DNA from: Bacteroidales bacterium
Lineage (GTDB): Bacteria > Bacteroidota > Bacteroidia > Bacteroidales > UBA932
DNA length: 64,000 nt
Assembly: GCA_017454335.1 (NCBI GenBank)
Contig: JAFTDE010000006.1
Location: 1 to 64,000, forward strand
Direction: 5' to 3'
This document shows, in pieces, positions 52,879-61,926 of this stretch. Both the position numbers and the translations under genes were made by a program. Each line of letters starts with the position of its first letter. The stretch's first letter is position 1. Below the pieces are notes generated by a model that was not told the DNA's origin, searched no databases, and saw nothing but the letters and a program-made list of their open reading frames with translations.

Positions 52879-54078
52879 TTATGCGATGATTTCGAGTTGC
52901 CGGAAGATCTTGGTCAGCTTGTCCACCGCCTCGTCCACCTGCTCGACCGTGTGCGTCGCCATCAGGGCGAAACGGATCAGCACGTCTTTCTTGGGGACGG
53001 CGGGCTCGATGACCGGGGTGATGAAGACGCCCTGCTCGAGCGCCAGCTTGACCGCCGTCATCGCCTTGATCGTGTCGCGCACGAACAGCGGAATGATCGG
53101 GGACTGGGTGTGGCCCGTGTCGAAACCGTTGTCCTTGAAGGCCTTCTGCGCGTGGCGGGTGACCTCCCAGAGGTGCTCGCGGCGCTCCGGTTCCTCGATC
53201 ATGATGTCCAGCGCCTTGCTGGCGGCGGCCGCGGCGGCCGGCGTCATCGACGCACTGAAGATCAGGGTGCGGGAGTTGTGCTTGAGGTAGTTCAGCACCT
53301 CGTGGCTGCCGGCGATGAAACCGCCCAGCGAACCGAAGCTCTTGGAGAAGGTGCCCATGATCAGGTCCGTCTGGTCGGTCAGGCCGTAGTGGCTGGCGGT
53401 GCCGCTGCCGTTCTCACCGATCACGCCCAGTCCGTGCGCGTCGTCCACCATCACCGAAGCGTTGTACTTGTCGCACAGCTCGACGATGCGGGGCAGGGGC
53501 GCGATGTCGCCTTCCATCGAATAGACGCCGTCCACGACGATCAGCTTGATCGCGTTCCGGGGCGTCAGGCGCAGCTTGCGCTCCAGGGCGTCCATGTCGT
53601 TGTGCGCGAACTTGCGGACCTCGGAGAATCCCAGCCGGGCGCCGTCGATGATGCAGGCGTGGTCCAGGGCGTCCAGGAACACGAATCCGCCGCGCGGAGC
53701 CAGGGCCGAGATGACGCCCAGGTTGACCTGGAAACCGGTGCTGTAGGTGACCGCCTCTTCCTTGCCGACGAACTTGGCCAGCTTGGCCTCCAGTTCTTCA
53801 TGCAAGTCCAGGGTACCGTTCAGGAAACGGCTGCCGGAGCAGCTGGAACCATATTTGCGGACGGCTTCGATGGCCGCCTCTTTCAGTCGGGGATCGTCGG
53901 ACAGACCCAGGTAGGAGTTCGAGCCGAACATCAGGACTTTCTGGCCCGATGCCATGGTGACGACAGGATCCTGTCCGGAAGAAATGGGACGATAGTAGGG
54001 GTAAATCCCCATCGCCTTGACATCCTGAGCTGTTGTGTACTTGGCACACATCTCATTCAGGAGGTTGGTCTTTGCCAT
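52879..54078 (-). CDS. Serine palmitoyltransferase-like (alpha-oxoamine synthase)
   Basis: 399 aa. PLP-dependent alpha-oxoamine synthase. PLP lysine K246 in GTFSKSFGSLGGF, stacking H140 in LDALDHACIIDG, D212 and H215 in VDDAHGLG, and a GSGTASHYG block. The N-terminal YYRPISSGQDP and FGSNSYLGLSDDPRL are close to Bacteroides serine palmitoyltransferase, which makes 3-ketosphinganine from serine and palmitoyl-CoA, the first step of sphingolipid synthesis. The alternative family member, glycine C-acetyltransferase, is less likely given the N-terminus and the neighbouring SDR. Own promoter (54104-54111); no signal peptide. Confidence 0.88.
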   Translation of the reverse strand: MAKTNLLNEMCAKYTTAQDVKAMGIYPYYRPISSGQDPVVTMASGQKVLMFGSNSYLGLSDDPRLKEAAIEAVRKYGSSCSGSRFLNGTLDLHEELEAKLAKFVGKEEAVTYSTGFQVNLGVISALAPRGGFVFLDALDHACIIDGARLGFSEVRKFAHNDMDALERKLRLTPRNAIKLIVVDGVYSMEGDIAPLPRIVELCDKYNASVMVDDAHGLGVIGENGSGTASHYGLTDQTDLIMGTFSKSFGSLGGFIAGSHEVLNYLKHNSRTLIFSASMTPAAAAAASKALDIMIEEPERREHLWEVTRHAQKAFKDNGFDTGHTQSPIIPLFVRDTIKAMTAVKLALEQGVFITPVIEPAVPKKDVLIRFALMATHTVEQVDEAVDKLTKIFRQLEIIA

Positions 54079-54103
54079 AGGTTTAAGTACATTAATGAAC
54101 TTG

Positions 54104-54111
54104 CAAATATA
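54104..54111 (-). promoter_or_regulatory. -7 box of the sphingolipid gene pair
   Basis: Minus strand TATATTTG, exact TAnnTTTG match, 25 nt upstream of the ATG. It follows directly on the terminator at 54131-54165. Confidence 0.65.
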
Positions 54112-54130
54112 GAAAAAATCTTATAAATGC

Positions 54131-54165
54131 ATAAAAAGGGTGCGCCCTTTTGACGGACGCACCCT
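54131..54165 (-). terminator. Terminator of the second susCD pair
   Basis: Minus strand AGGGTGCG (54165-54158) pairs with CGCACCCT (54144-54137), 13-nt loop, followed by TTTTT (to 54133). Located 24 nt past the SusD-like stop. Confidence 0.8.
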
Positions 54166-54188
54166 CTGCAATCAATGCAGGCGGACTG

Positions 54189-56051
54189 CTAATAGCCCGG
54201 CAGCTGCTGGTCCTTCAGACCCGGATTGACGTCGATGACGCTGGTCTGGCTGAGCGGGCACAGCTCGGAGCCGATGGTGCGCAGGCCGCGGAACAGGCTG
54301 GCGTACCAGGAGATGTCGTCCAGGCCCTCGGCCCCCTTGAAGACCTTCAGGCCGTCGACGGTCTCGAAACCGCCCATCTGGTTGGCGCTGTCGGTGTTCG
54401 CGGCGACGACGGAATCGTTCATGTCCAGGACGGTCTTGCCGGCCGCCTTGTAGGCATCGATCTCTTCCTTGGTCAGCTGCTCTTTCTTGACGGACTCGAA
54501 GGGGATGGTGGCATCCGAGAATCCGAAGTATCCGGCAACCGGCGTGTAGATGCGGTAGCGGTCGTAGTTGGCATACGCGCCCGTGTGCGAAGCGATCTGC
54601 TTGATCTGCTCCTTGTTGGCCAGCAGGGTCTCGCGGAGGACACCCCAGCGGGCCAGCTCGGTGCGGCGCCAGGCCTCGCCGGCGAACTCCAGCTTGTTCT
54701 CGAGGATGATGGCCTTGAGGAACTCGTCGTGGGTCGTCGGGATGGTGCCGACCTTGGAGGCGTCACCGCCGTAGGCACGGGTCCGGATGGCCTTCAGCGC
54801 GTTCTGCGCCTCGGCGGACGGGGCTCCGTTGTACTCGTTGTCGGCCTCGGCGTACATCAGCAGGATGTGGCTGTAGCGGAACCAGGGCCAGTTGATGTCG
54901 CGCTTGTTGGTCGCGGTACCGATGCTGGTCTTCCAGCTGGGACGGAACTTGCCGATGTAGAATCCGCCGTAAGGGTGCAGATGGATGTTGCCGTTGTTGT
55001 CCACGGCGTAGGTGCAGATGGCCACGTCGCGGCGGAGGTCATCCTCGCCGTACTCGAAGTACAGGGCGGGGTTGATCTTCATCGCGGGCTGGCTCTTGCC
55101 GTACAGCGAGCTGGTGTGGCAGAAAGCGCCGTTGGTGTAACCGGTCTCGACGTTGCAGTTGGTGCCGAACTGGCCCTGCTCGAGGATGGATTCCTTGTTG
55201 TAGGCGCCGTTGACCAGGTCGATGAAGATCTGCTTGTAGTCAGCGCTCAGCGAGAAGGAACCGCGGTTCATGACGGCCTTGCAGGCGTCCATCGCGATCT
55301 TGTTCAGCTCTTTGACGCGGGCGGCGTCGGAGCGCTTCGCAACCTTCAGCGAGGACTCGGAATAGCTGTCCAGGTCCCAGCGCAGCGAGTAACCGGCGTT
55401 GTACAGGGCAACGCGGGCCAGCAGCGCATAGGCGGCCTCCTTGCAGTAACGCTCGGGGGTGAAGTTGGTGATTTCGCTCTTCCAGGGCAGCAGTTCGATG
55501 GCATCCTGCAGGTCCTTGACCATGTCGTCGAGGATGAGGTCACGGCTCTCGCGGGAGGACTCGAAGGTGCTCAGCGTAGCGACGGGAACGCGGGTGTACG
55601 GGACATCGCCCCAGTAGCGGACCAGGTTCAGGTACGCCATGGCACGGATGCAGAGGCTCTCGCCCAGCAGCTGCTTGACCTTGGGGGTCTGCTCCATCGT
55701 GGGGAGACCCTGGATGCAGACGTTCGCGTACTCGATGGCGGCGTAAGCGGCCGTGTAGGTGGAAGAACCGGTGATGGAACCGGACAGCAGGTAGTTGCCG
55801 ATCTGGTTCTTGGAGTTGGTCAGACCTTCGGTGGAGATCACCTCATCGGTGCCCATACCCAGCTGGTACCACATTTCGCGGTTGTACCCGGCGGGATAGG
55901 CGGCCAGGACGGCCATCTCGGCGCGGCCTTCCGTCTGGAAGATGGAGGCACTGTCGAATTTGGTCTGGGAAGGAATGTCCAGGAAGTCATTGCAGGCGAC
56001 GAGGCCGAGACCCAGGACAGCGACCGAAACAATAGTGAATAATTTTTTCAT
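54189..56051 (-). CDS. SusD/RagB-family outer-membrane lipoprotein
   Basis: 620 aa. Lipobox GLVAC followed by NDFLDIPSQTKFDSASIFQ, the common SusD opening. Family blocks: ESLCIRAMAYLNLVRYWGDVPYTRVP (in parts), AAYALLARVALYNAGYSL, DINWPWFRYSHILLMYAEADNE and NKLEFAGEAWRRTELARWG. Glycan-capture partner of the TonB-dependent transporter just upstream (11 nt gap). The glycan is unknown; an upstream PL22-like gene hints at pectic oligosaccharides. The C-terminus ends VNPGLKDQQLPGY. Confidence 0.95.
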   Translation of the reverse strand: MKKLFTIVSVAVLGLGLVACNDFLDIPSQTKFDSASIFQTEGRAEMAVLAAYPAGYNREMWYQLGMGTDEVISTEGLTNSKNQIGNYLLSGSITGSSTYTAAYAAIEYANVCIQGLPTMEQTPKVKQLLGESLCIRAMAYLNLVRYWGDVPYTRVPVATLSTFESSRESRDLILDDMVKDLQDAIELLPWKSEITNFTPERYCKEAAYALLARVALYNAGYSLRWDLDSYSESSLKVAKRSDAARVKELNKIAMDACKAVMNRGSFSLSADYKQIFIDLVNGAYNKESILEQGQFGTNCNVETGYTNGAFCHTSSLYGKSQPAMKINPALYFEYGEDDLRRDVAICTYAVDNNGNIHLHPYGGFYIGKFRPSWKTSIGTATNKRDINWPWFRYSHILLMYAEADNEYNGAPSAEAQNALKAIRTRAYGGDASKVGTIPTTHDEFLKAIILENKLEFAGEAWRRTELARWGVLRETLLANKEQIKQIASHTGAYANYDRYRIYTPVAGYFGFSDATIPFESVKKEQLTKEEIDAYKAAGKTVLDMNDSVVAANTDSANQMGGFETVDGLKVFKGAEGLDDISWYASLFRGLRTIGSELCPLSQTSVIDVNPGLKDQQLPGY

Positions 56052-56062
56052 GGCCGTAAGGA

Positions 56063-59000
56063 TTAGAAGGTGATATTGAGACCGACGACGGCACCCTTGG
56101 CACGCGGGTAGGCCGAGCTGTCCATACCGGCAGTCAGGATGCTGCTGGTGCTGGAGACCTCAGGATCGTAGCCGCTGTACTTGGTGAAGGTGTGGATGTT
56201 GCTCAGCGTCGCGTAGAAGCGGAGGTTGTCCACGTGGAACTTGCGGGTGAAGTTCTTGGGCAGGGTGTAGCCGAGGGTGATCGTATTCAGACGCAGGAAG
56301 GAACCGTCCTCCATGTACTTGTCCATCGGGCAGGTAATGGCGAGCTTGTTGTCGGAGTTGATGCTCCACATCATGTTGGCGTCCTTCTGGTTCGGGTTCA
56401 GGGCGGCCAGCTTGGCCAGGTCGGTGGAAACCTTGCCGGTGGCGGGATCGATCAGCATGAAGCGGTCGGCCATCTCGGCAACCATCGTCTGGTTCGGCAG
56501 GTAAGGGCCGATGAAGCGCTGGGTGGACATGTTGAAGACCTTGTTGCCGTAGCTGAAGTTCATGAACACGGTCAGGTCGAAGCCCTTCCAGGTGAAGGTG
56601 TTGGTCAGACCGCCGGTGAACAGCGGCATGGCGTTTCCGAGGACGACGCGGTCATCGTTGCCGGTCGTGCTGAACTGCGGATTGCCGTCGGCGTCGTACA
56701 GTTCGTCCTGCTGGCGCTTGATCTTGAAGTCGCCGGGCTTGATGTCGGCGCGCTTGCGGTTCTTGTCGTAGGCGATGCCGGCCTTCAGGATGTACTTGCC
56801 GTCGGAGGTCTGGTCGAACATGTCGGTCGTGTAGATGCCGTCGTACTGGTATCCGTAGAACTGGCCGATGGGCTCGTTCACGCGGATCATGTAGGCGCAG
56901 TGGCCTTCCTCGGCGGAACGGGTGAAGTAATCCTCGTCACCCAGTCCGTAGATCGCGAGGACTTTGGAGCGGTTGAACGAGATGTTGAAATCGGTGGTCC
57001 AGCGGAAGTCGCGGGAGTCGATGTTGATCGTGTTCAGCACGAGCTCGACACCGCGGTTGCGGATGGCGCCGATGTTCTGGAACTGGCTGGTGTAACCGGT
57101 GGAGGAAGGAATGGTGTTCTGGATGATCAGGTCACGGGACTCGTTGTTGTACCAGTCGACGCTGAGGGCGACGCGGTCGCGGGCGAATCCGAGGTCGAGA
57201 CCGACGTTGAACGTGGTCGTGGTCTCCCACTTCAGGTTCGGGTTGCCGACGGTGGAACCCGGCTTGAGGGTGGAGACGTCGGTCTTGTTGATGGCGTAGT
57301 GGCCGGAACCGTAGTCCGTCGCATACATGTTGTTGCTGACGTTGCAGTTACCGGAGGTACCGTAACCGATGCGGAGCTTCGCACGGTTCATGATGTCCTT
57401 CATCGCGCTGTCCTTGTAGAAATCCTCTTCGGAGATGCGCCAGGCGGCGGAAGCGGACGGGAAGAATCCCCACTTGTTGCCCTTGGCGAACTTCGAGGAA
57501 CCATCGGCACGAAGCGAAGCGGTCAGCAGGTAGCGGTCGGCGTAGTTGTACATCACGCGGCCGAAGAAGGAAACCAGCGCGCTGCTGCTGAAGCTGGAGG
57601 AACGGTTGTAGGACTGGGCCATGCTGAGGTCGTTCAGGCCGAAGTTGTTCTCCGCGAACCCGTAGTAGGTGTTGTTGTCACCCATCGAGTTGTTGAACAG
57701 GGTCTCCTGGCCGAGGAGGACGTTCAGGCTGTGGCGGCCGAATTCCTGGTTCCAGTTCAGGGTGTTGGTGATCTGCCAGGAGTAGCGCTCGCCGTGGTTC
57801 AGGCGGCCCCAGGGGTATACGCCCGTGGTCTGGGTGTCGGTCTTGTAGTTCTGGGCGCTGCGGGTGGTACCGTCATCCCAGTAGGTGTTGCGGGTGGAAT
57901 ACCAGGCATAGCTGCCGGCGGTCCGCCAGGTGAAGTGCTCGAGGAAGTCGATTTCCAGACCGCCGTTCACGCCGAACTGGCGGGTGATGTTGTGCTGGTC
58001 GACAGCCCGGTTCTCCAGAATCGGGTTGTTCAGGTCGTACTGCGAATCGATCGCGAGCATTTCGTCGCCGAGGTCGGTGTGCAGCATCTCTTCGGCCGTG
58101 TAACGGACACCGCCGGTCACAGGCTGGAGGATGGTCTTCTTCAGGGTGCCGCCGAGGGAACCGCCGCCTTCGACGTCAGAATCGCTGAAGTTGACGTTGA
58201 AGTCCAGGCGGACGCCCTTGAACAGCTCGTGGTTGATCTTGGCGCGCAGCGAGTTCTTCTTGTAACCGTGCTTCTCCATGATACCGTTCTGGTTCGTGTT
58301 GTTGTAGGAGACCATGAAGCGGGTCATTTCGTTGCCGCCGGTGATGTTGACGTTGTGGGACTGGGTCAGGCCGGTGCCGCCGAAGACGGCGTCCTGCCAG
58401 TCGATCGGGTTGGCGTTGCCATAACGCTGGTGGATGTAGTTGTACGCGTTCGAAGCATCGCCGAAGTCACCGAACATGTTGGTCCAGCTGGACATCTTGC
58501 TGGCCATCTCCATGAACTCGTACTGGTACTTGACGTAATCCTCGACACCGAGGAGCGGGAGCTTCTTGCCCAGCTTCTCGAACTCCACGTAACCGTTGTA
58601 GGTCACCTGGGTCTTGCCGGCCTTGCCGGACTTGGTGGTGATGAGGATGACACCGTTGGAACCCTGGGCACCGTAGATAGCGGTCGCGGAGGCGTCCTTC
58701 AGGACGTCGATGGACTCGATATCGTTGATGTCGACGTTCTGCAGACCGTTCTCCATGGCGAATCCGTCCACGATGTACAGAGGCGAGGTGGACTGGGTGA
58801 TGGAGGTACCGCCGCGGACGGTGATGTTGATGCTGGCGCCAGGTGCACCGCTCTGGGTGACGACGTTGACACCGGCAGCCTTGCCGGTCAGGGCCTGGGC
58901 GGCGGTGGTGACGGGCACCTGGGCGATCTCCGTACCCATCACGGAGACGGAGGAACCGGTCAGGTCTTTGCGTTTGACCTTGGCGTAACCGATGGATACG

Positions 59001-59329
59001 GCCTGGTCGAGGAGCATGGCGTCGTCTGCCAGGGTGACGGTCATGTCAGAGGTGGCGCGGAGGCGCTGTCCGACGTAACCGAGGCAGGAAATCTCGATCT
59101 CGGCCCCGGACGGGACGCGGATCTCGAAGTTTCCGTCGATGTCCGTGATGACACCGTTGCTGGTGCCCGGCACGAAGACGGAGGCACCCACGATCGGTTC
59201 ACCGTTGGAATCAAGGACCTTTCCCTTGCCGAGCGTCTGGGCGAATGCCGGGGCGCTCACAAGCAGCAAAGCCATAGCGGCCGCAAATGCGAAGAAGGAT
59301 TTGCGGGTCAGAAAGTTGATAGCTTTCAT
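56063..59329 (-). CDS. SusC/RagA-family TonB-dependent transporter
   Basis: 1088 aa. Signal peptide ending APAFAQ (about residue 31), carboxypeptidase-like domain (LDSNGEPIVGASVFVPGTSNG, in parts), TonB-box region, plug with ALTGKAAGVNV, ITVRGGTSI, PLYIVDGFAM and VLKDASATAIYGAQGSNGVILITT (in parts), then a large barrel ending GAVVGLNITF. Imports a glycan or other large ligand with its SusD partner. The start ATG at 59329 gives an intact signal peptide. Transcribed from a strong promoter with a 60-nt leader. Confidence 0.96.
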   Translation of the reverse strand: MKAINFLTRKSFFAFAAAMALLLVSAPAFAQTLGKGKVLDSNGEPIVGASVFVPGTSNGVITDIDGNFEIRVPSGAEIEISCLGYVGQRLRATSDMTVTLADDAMLLDQAVSIGYAKVKRKDLTGSSVSVMGTEIAQVPVTTAAQALTGKAAGVNVVTQSGAPGASINITVRGGTSITQSTSPLYIVDGFAMENGLQNVDINDIESIDVLKDASATAIYGAQGSNGVILITTKSGKAGKTQVTYNGYVEFEKLGKKLPLLGVEDYVKYQYEFMEMASKMSSWTNMFGDFGDASNAYNYIHQRYGNANPIDWQDAVFGGTGLTQSHNVNITGGNEMTRFMVSYNNTNQNGIMEKHGYKKNSLRAKINHELFKGVRLDFNVNFSDSDVEGGGSLGGTLKKTILQPVTGGVRYTAEEMLHTDLGDEMLAIDSQYDLNNPILENRAVDQHNITRQFGVNGGLEIDFLEHFTWRTAGSYAWYSTRNTYWDDGTTRSAQNYKTDTQTTGVYPWGRLNHGERYSWQITNTLNWNQEFGRHSLNVLLGQETLFNNSMGDNNTYYGFAENNFGLNDLSMAQSYNRSSSFSSSALVSFFGRVMYNYADRYLLTASLRADGSSKFAKGNKWGFFPSASAAWRISEEDFYKDSAMKDIMNRAKLRIGYGTSGNCNVSNNMYATDYGSGHYAINKTDVSTLKPGSTVGNPNLKWETTTTFNVGLDLGFARDRVALSVDWYNNESRDLIIQNTIPSSTGYTSQFQNIGAIRNRGVELVLNTINIDSRDFRWTTDFNISFNRSKVLAIYGLGDEDYFTRSAEEGHCAYMIRVNEPIGQFYGYQYDGIYTTDMFDQTSDGKYILKAGIAYDKNRKRADIKPGDFKIKRQQDELYDADGNPQFSTTGNDDRVVLGNAMPLFTGGLTNTFTWKGFDLTVFMNFSYGNKVFNMSTQRFIGPYLPNQTMVAEMADRFMLIDPATGKVSTDLAKLAALNPNQKDANMMWSINSDNKLAITCPMDKYMEDGSFLRLNTITLGYTLPKNFTRKFHVDNLRFYATLSNIHTFTKYSGYDPEVSSTSSILTAGMDSSAYPRAKGAVVGLNITF

Positions 59330-59391
59330 CTAAGGTTGATTTGGTTAAACAATATGAGTAATTAAAGGCTTTTCGCTTTTATAATGGACGG

Positions 59392-59421
59392 CAAAGGTAG
59401 GTATTTTGTGTGGATTTGCAA
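59392..59421 (-). promoter_or_regulatory. Promoter of the second susCD pair
   Basis: Minus strand TTG (59421-59419), 19-bp spacer, TACCTTTG (59399-59392), exact -7 consensus. About 60 nt of leader before the SusC ATG. Confidence 0.7.
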
Positions 59422-59433
59422 GTGCTTTCGGGG

Positions 59434-60666
59434 CTATTGTGTCATCTCGATGAGCTGCTTGACCGGCGTGATGTACAGGTCCATGTGCCCGTCGGCGTTG
59501 TTGGCGGTCGAAACGATGTAGCGTCCGTTCATCACGAAATGCGGATGCGGGTCGGGATGCAGGCGGGACGGATTGTCCTGCGGCATCAGTGCATCGCGTG
59601 ACGTATAGACGAAAACGTATTTCTCCGTCTCGCGGTTCCAGAACGCGACGGCCCAGCGGCAGCCGCGCCACCAGGTCTCGGGCGCCTGGTCGCAGACGAC
59701 GTATTTGTTGTCGGGCGAGCAGTTGTTGTGCCGTGCGCCCGGTACGCCGGCCCAGCGCTCCTGCTGTCCCGTCGCCAGGTCCACGTGGTAGACGCAGTCG
59801 TCCTCGGTCATCCGGCCGTGGCCGCACCAGGACACGCCCTTGCCGTCATCGTCCCAGATTTCGTGCGAGGCGAAGTTCATCTTTTCGGCCGGGATGAGGG
59901 TCTTGGAGCCCTTGCGGACCAGCCACATCCGGGGATACCAGCCCGTCTCGGCCTGATAAGCCTGGCCCTGGGCCTCCCAGGCGGATTCCCAGGCGCACAT
60001 CGCCAGCGAGTCGTCGATGGGGCACAGCTGGCCGTGGTTGCAGTTCCATTCGGTTTCGCCCCACAGGTCCCAGGCTCCGGTTTCGAGGTCCAGCAGGCCC
60101 TGCAGGTAGCGCTCGCGCCCTTCCGGCGTGCGCACGGCGGCGTCCAGGAAGGCTTTCTTGCGGTCTTGGGTCAGGGTCAGGTGCGTGGCCAGCCGGGTCA
60201 CGACGCCCAGGTCGCTGAGTTCCTTGGGCACGTCGCACAGCTTGGTTTCCTGGTCCGGGGTGTCGAAGTTGCGGCGGAAGAATCCCCGCTGCCGGTCGCC
60301 GTACACCATGTAGTTGAGGCGCGTTTCGACGAAGGGGGTCATCGCCGGCAGACCGAAGTCGTGCACGGTGTCCGTCTTGAGGTCGGCCAGCATCAGGTGG
60401 CGTTCGCCCAGCCCCTTCTTTTCGTTGCCGTCGCTGTGCCAGAACAGCAGGTAGCGGCCGTCTTCGGTCATCGACTTGGTGACGAAGTACAGCGACTGGC
60501 GGTTGTCGTCGGGCGCGCCGTATTTGAGTGCGTAGGAAACGACGCCCGAGACGGGGTCGGTGACGGGCTCGAACAGGCTGGACTCTTCCGGCGTATGGAT
60601 GCGGCCGGTGCAGGATGCCGCCAGCACCAGGGTGCCGGCCAGCAGGAGGGAAATGGCGTTTTTCAT
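59434..60666 (-). CDS. PL22-like (oligogalacturonate lyase-like) beta-propeller lipoprotein
   Basis: 410 aa. Lipobox LAASC (Cys19). TolB-like seven-bladed propeller pattern. Histidines fall in blocks typical of oligogalacturonate lyase: NHGQLCP (H211, Q213), ASHEIWDDDG (H268), ARHNNCSPD (H313) and HPDPHPHF (H370, H374, H376). In PL22 enzymes similar His and Gln residues bind Mn and act in beta-elimination of digalacturonate. Bacterial PL22 enzymes are often cytoplasmic; a lipoprotein form would act outside the cytoplasm. Family assignment is likely, activity is inferred. It is upstream of, and on the same strand as, the second susCD pair. Confidence 0.7.
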   Translation of the reverse strand: MKNAISLLLAGTLVLAASCTGRIHTPEESSLFEPVTDPVSGVVSYALKYGAPDDNRQSLYFVTKSMTEDGRYLLFWHSDGNEKKGLGERHLMLADLKTDTVHDFGLPAMTPFVETRLNYMVYGDRQRGFFRRNFDTPDQETKLCDVPKELSDLGVVTRLATHLTLTQDRKKAFLDAAVRTPEGRERYLQGLLDLETGAWDLWGETEWNCNHGQLCPIDDSLAMCAWESAWEAQGQAYQAETGWYPRMWLVRKGSKTLIPAEKMNFASHEIWDDDGKGVSWCGHGRMTEDDCVYHVDLATGQQERWAGVPGARHNNCSPDNKYVVCDQAPETWWRGCRWAVAFWNRETEKYVFVYTSRDALMPQDNPSRLHPDPHPHFVMNGRYIVSTANNADGHMDLYITPVKQLIEMTQ

Positions 60667-60747
60667 GGGATCATGGTTGTTGATGACGCTAAGATAGCAA
60701 TTATATAATTATTAAAGATCGCGCGCGTGCAACGGAAAAGTTATTTG

Positions 60748-60755
60748 TATCTTTG
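60748..60755 (+). promoter_or_regulatory. -7 box of the lipoprotein/DUF5723 pair
   Basis: TATCTTTG, exact TAnnTTTG match, 19 nt before the ATG at 60775. On the minus strand, TATCTTAG at 60696-60689 is a near match for the PL22-like gene. Confidence 0.55.
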
Positions 60756-60774
60756 CAGGAAATATTGCTCCTGT

Positions 60775-61926
60775 ATGAAGAAGAGTCTGCTATTACTGTT
60801 TGCGGCGGCCGCCTTGATGGCGGCAGGCTGCTCCCACAAGGAGTACGACCTTTCTGACGGCGTCAACACGGAAATCACCCTGTTCGAGAAGGGAATTACC
60901 ATTCCCGTCGGAAATATCGGCCCCATTACGCTCAACGATCTGCTGGGCAGGCTGGGCAACAGCCCGCTGCTGTCGATGGCGAAGGATTATCTGCCCGCAC
61001 CCGACGAGGACGGATTCGTGTGCATCACGATGCAGAATCAGGTGATCCATACGATCAATGTCCTGGAGATCGACCAGAACATTACCGAGAAGGACAAGCC
61101 GTATATCTATGACTTCGGCACGCTGGATACCTCCGGGCCGCTTGCGGTCACCCTGCTGGGAACCTTCGGTTTCGCCTTCCCGCAGCAGCAGGTAAGTTTC
61201 GCCGTGGCCCATCCGGTCAGGGCGACGCTCCCGGTCACGGGCAAGGCGCTGTTCAGCTACAGGGATTCCGAGACGTACGAGTCGGTGCCCATCGCCGAAT
61301 CGGTGCTGGACGGGACGTCCCTCCCGCGGAGCCGTACGGACGAGGAGTTCCTCCGCCTGGAGGCGCCGGACGGGATCTATGCGGGCGCGTCATCGATCGC
61401 TCTGGAGAATCTGAAGGTGGAACTGCCGGCCAACCTGATGGACAAGCTGTATTCCTCGGGCAAGGACATCGTCTTCTCCGTTTCATACAAGTCGTACCTG
61501 GGAATCGCTCCGAAAATGAACATCCCGATGGAGGAGTTCCCGATCAAGTTCTCCCTTCCCCTGGGGCGTTTCGACCTGAAGAAGGCTTCGGTGACGATGA
61601 ATGTGGTGAATTCGCTTCCGCTCCGCGTGGAGGTGACCGACGCCTGGGCGCTGGATGAAGACGGATCCGTGCTTGGGGCGATCCTTATCGGCAACGATAT
61701 CGTCATCCGTGGCGGTCTGGCGGACAGTCCGGCCGTTTCGCCCGTCACGCTGGAGATCGAGGCGGTGGAAGGCCGCATCCCGGACCTGTACGGGCTGCAG
61801 CTGTCGCTCGCCATCACGGCCGAGCCGTCTCTCCCGGTCAAGCCGATCCGCGGCGACCAGGGCATTTCTTTGGAATCCGCTAACGCCACCCTCTCCGGGG
61901 GCATAACCATCAACAAGGTACTATGA
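60775..61926 (+). CDS. Hypothetical lipoprotein partnered with DUF5723
   Basis: 383 aa from the ATG at 60775, which gives MKKSLLLLFAAAALMAAGC (lipid Cys19); the longer open frame upstream overlaps the promoter. The mature protein is beta-rich with no motif I recognise; notable blocks are DGVNTEITLFEKGITIPVGNIGPITLNDLL (in parts) and FPIKFSLPLGRFDLKKASVTMNVVNSLP (in parts). Its stop overlaps the DUF5723 start (ATGA). Pairs of such lipoproteins with DUF5723 barrels recur in Bacteroidales, suggesting a joint outer-membrane function, still unknown. Confidence 0.75.
   Translation: MKKSLLLLFAAAALMAAGCSHKEYDLSDGVNTEITLFEKGITIPVGNIGPITLNDLLGRLGNSPLLSMAKDYLPAPDEDGFVCITMQNQVIHTINVLEIDQNITEKDKPYIYDFGTLDTSGPLAVTLLGTFGFAFPQQQVSFAVAHPVRATLPVTGKALFSYRDSETYESVPIAESVLDGTSLPRSRTDEEFLRLEAPDGIYAGASSIALENLKVELPANLMDKLYSSGKDIVFSVSYKSYLGIAPKMNIPMEEFPIKFSLPLGRFDLKKASVTMNVVNSLPLRVEVTDAWALDEDGSVLGAILIGNDIVIRGGLADSPAVSPVTLEIEAVEGRIPDLYGLQLSLAITAEPSLPVKPIRGDQGISLESANATLSGGITINKVL

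Noticed and set aside
56192..59365. 1057-aa open frame on the plus strand opposite the second susC
   Set aside because: Same reason: shadow of a certain gene in GC-rich DNA.
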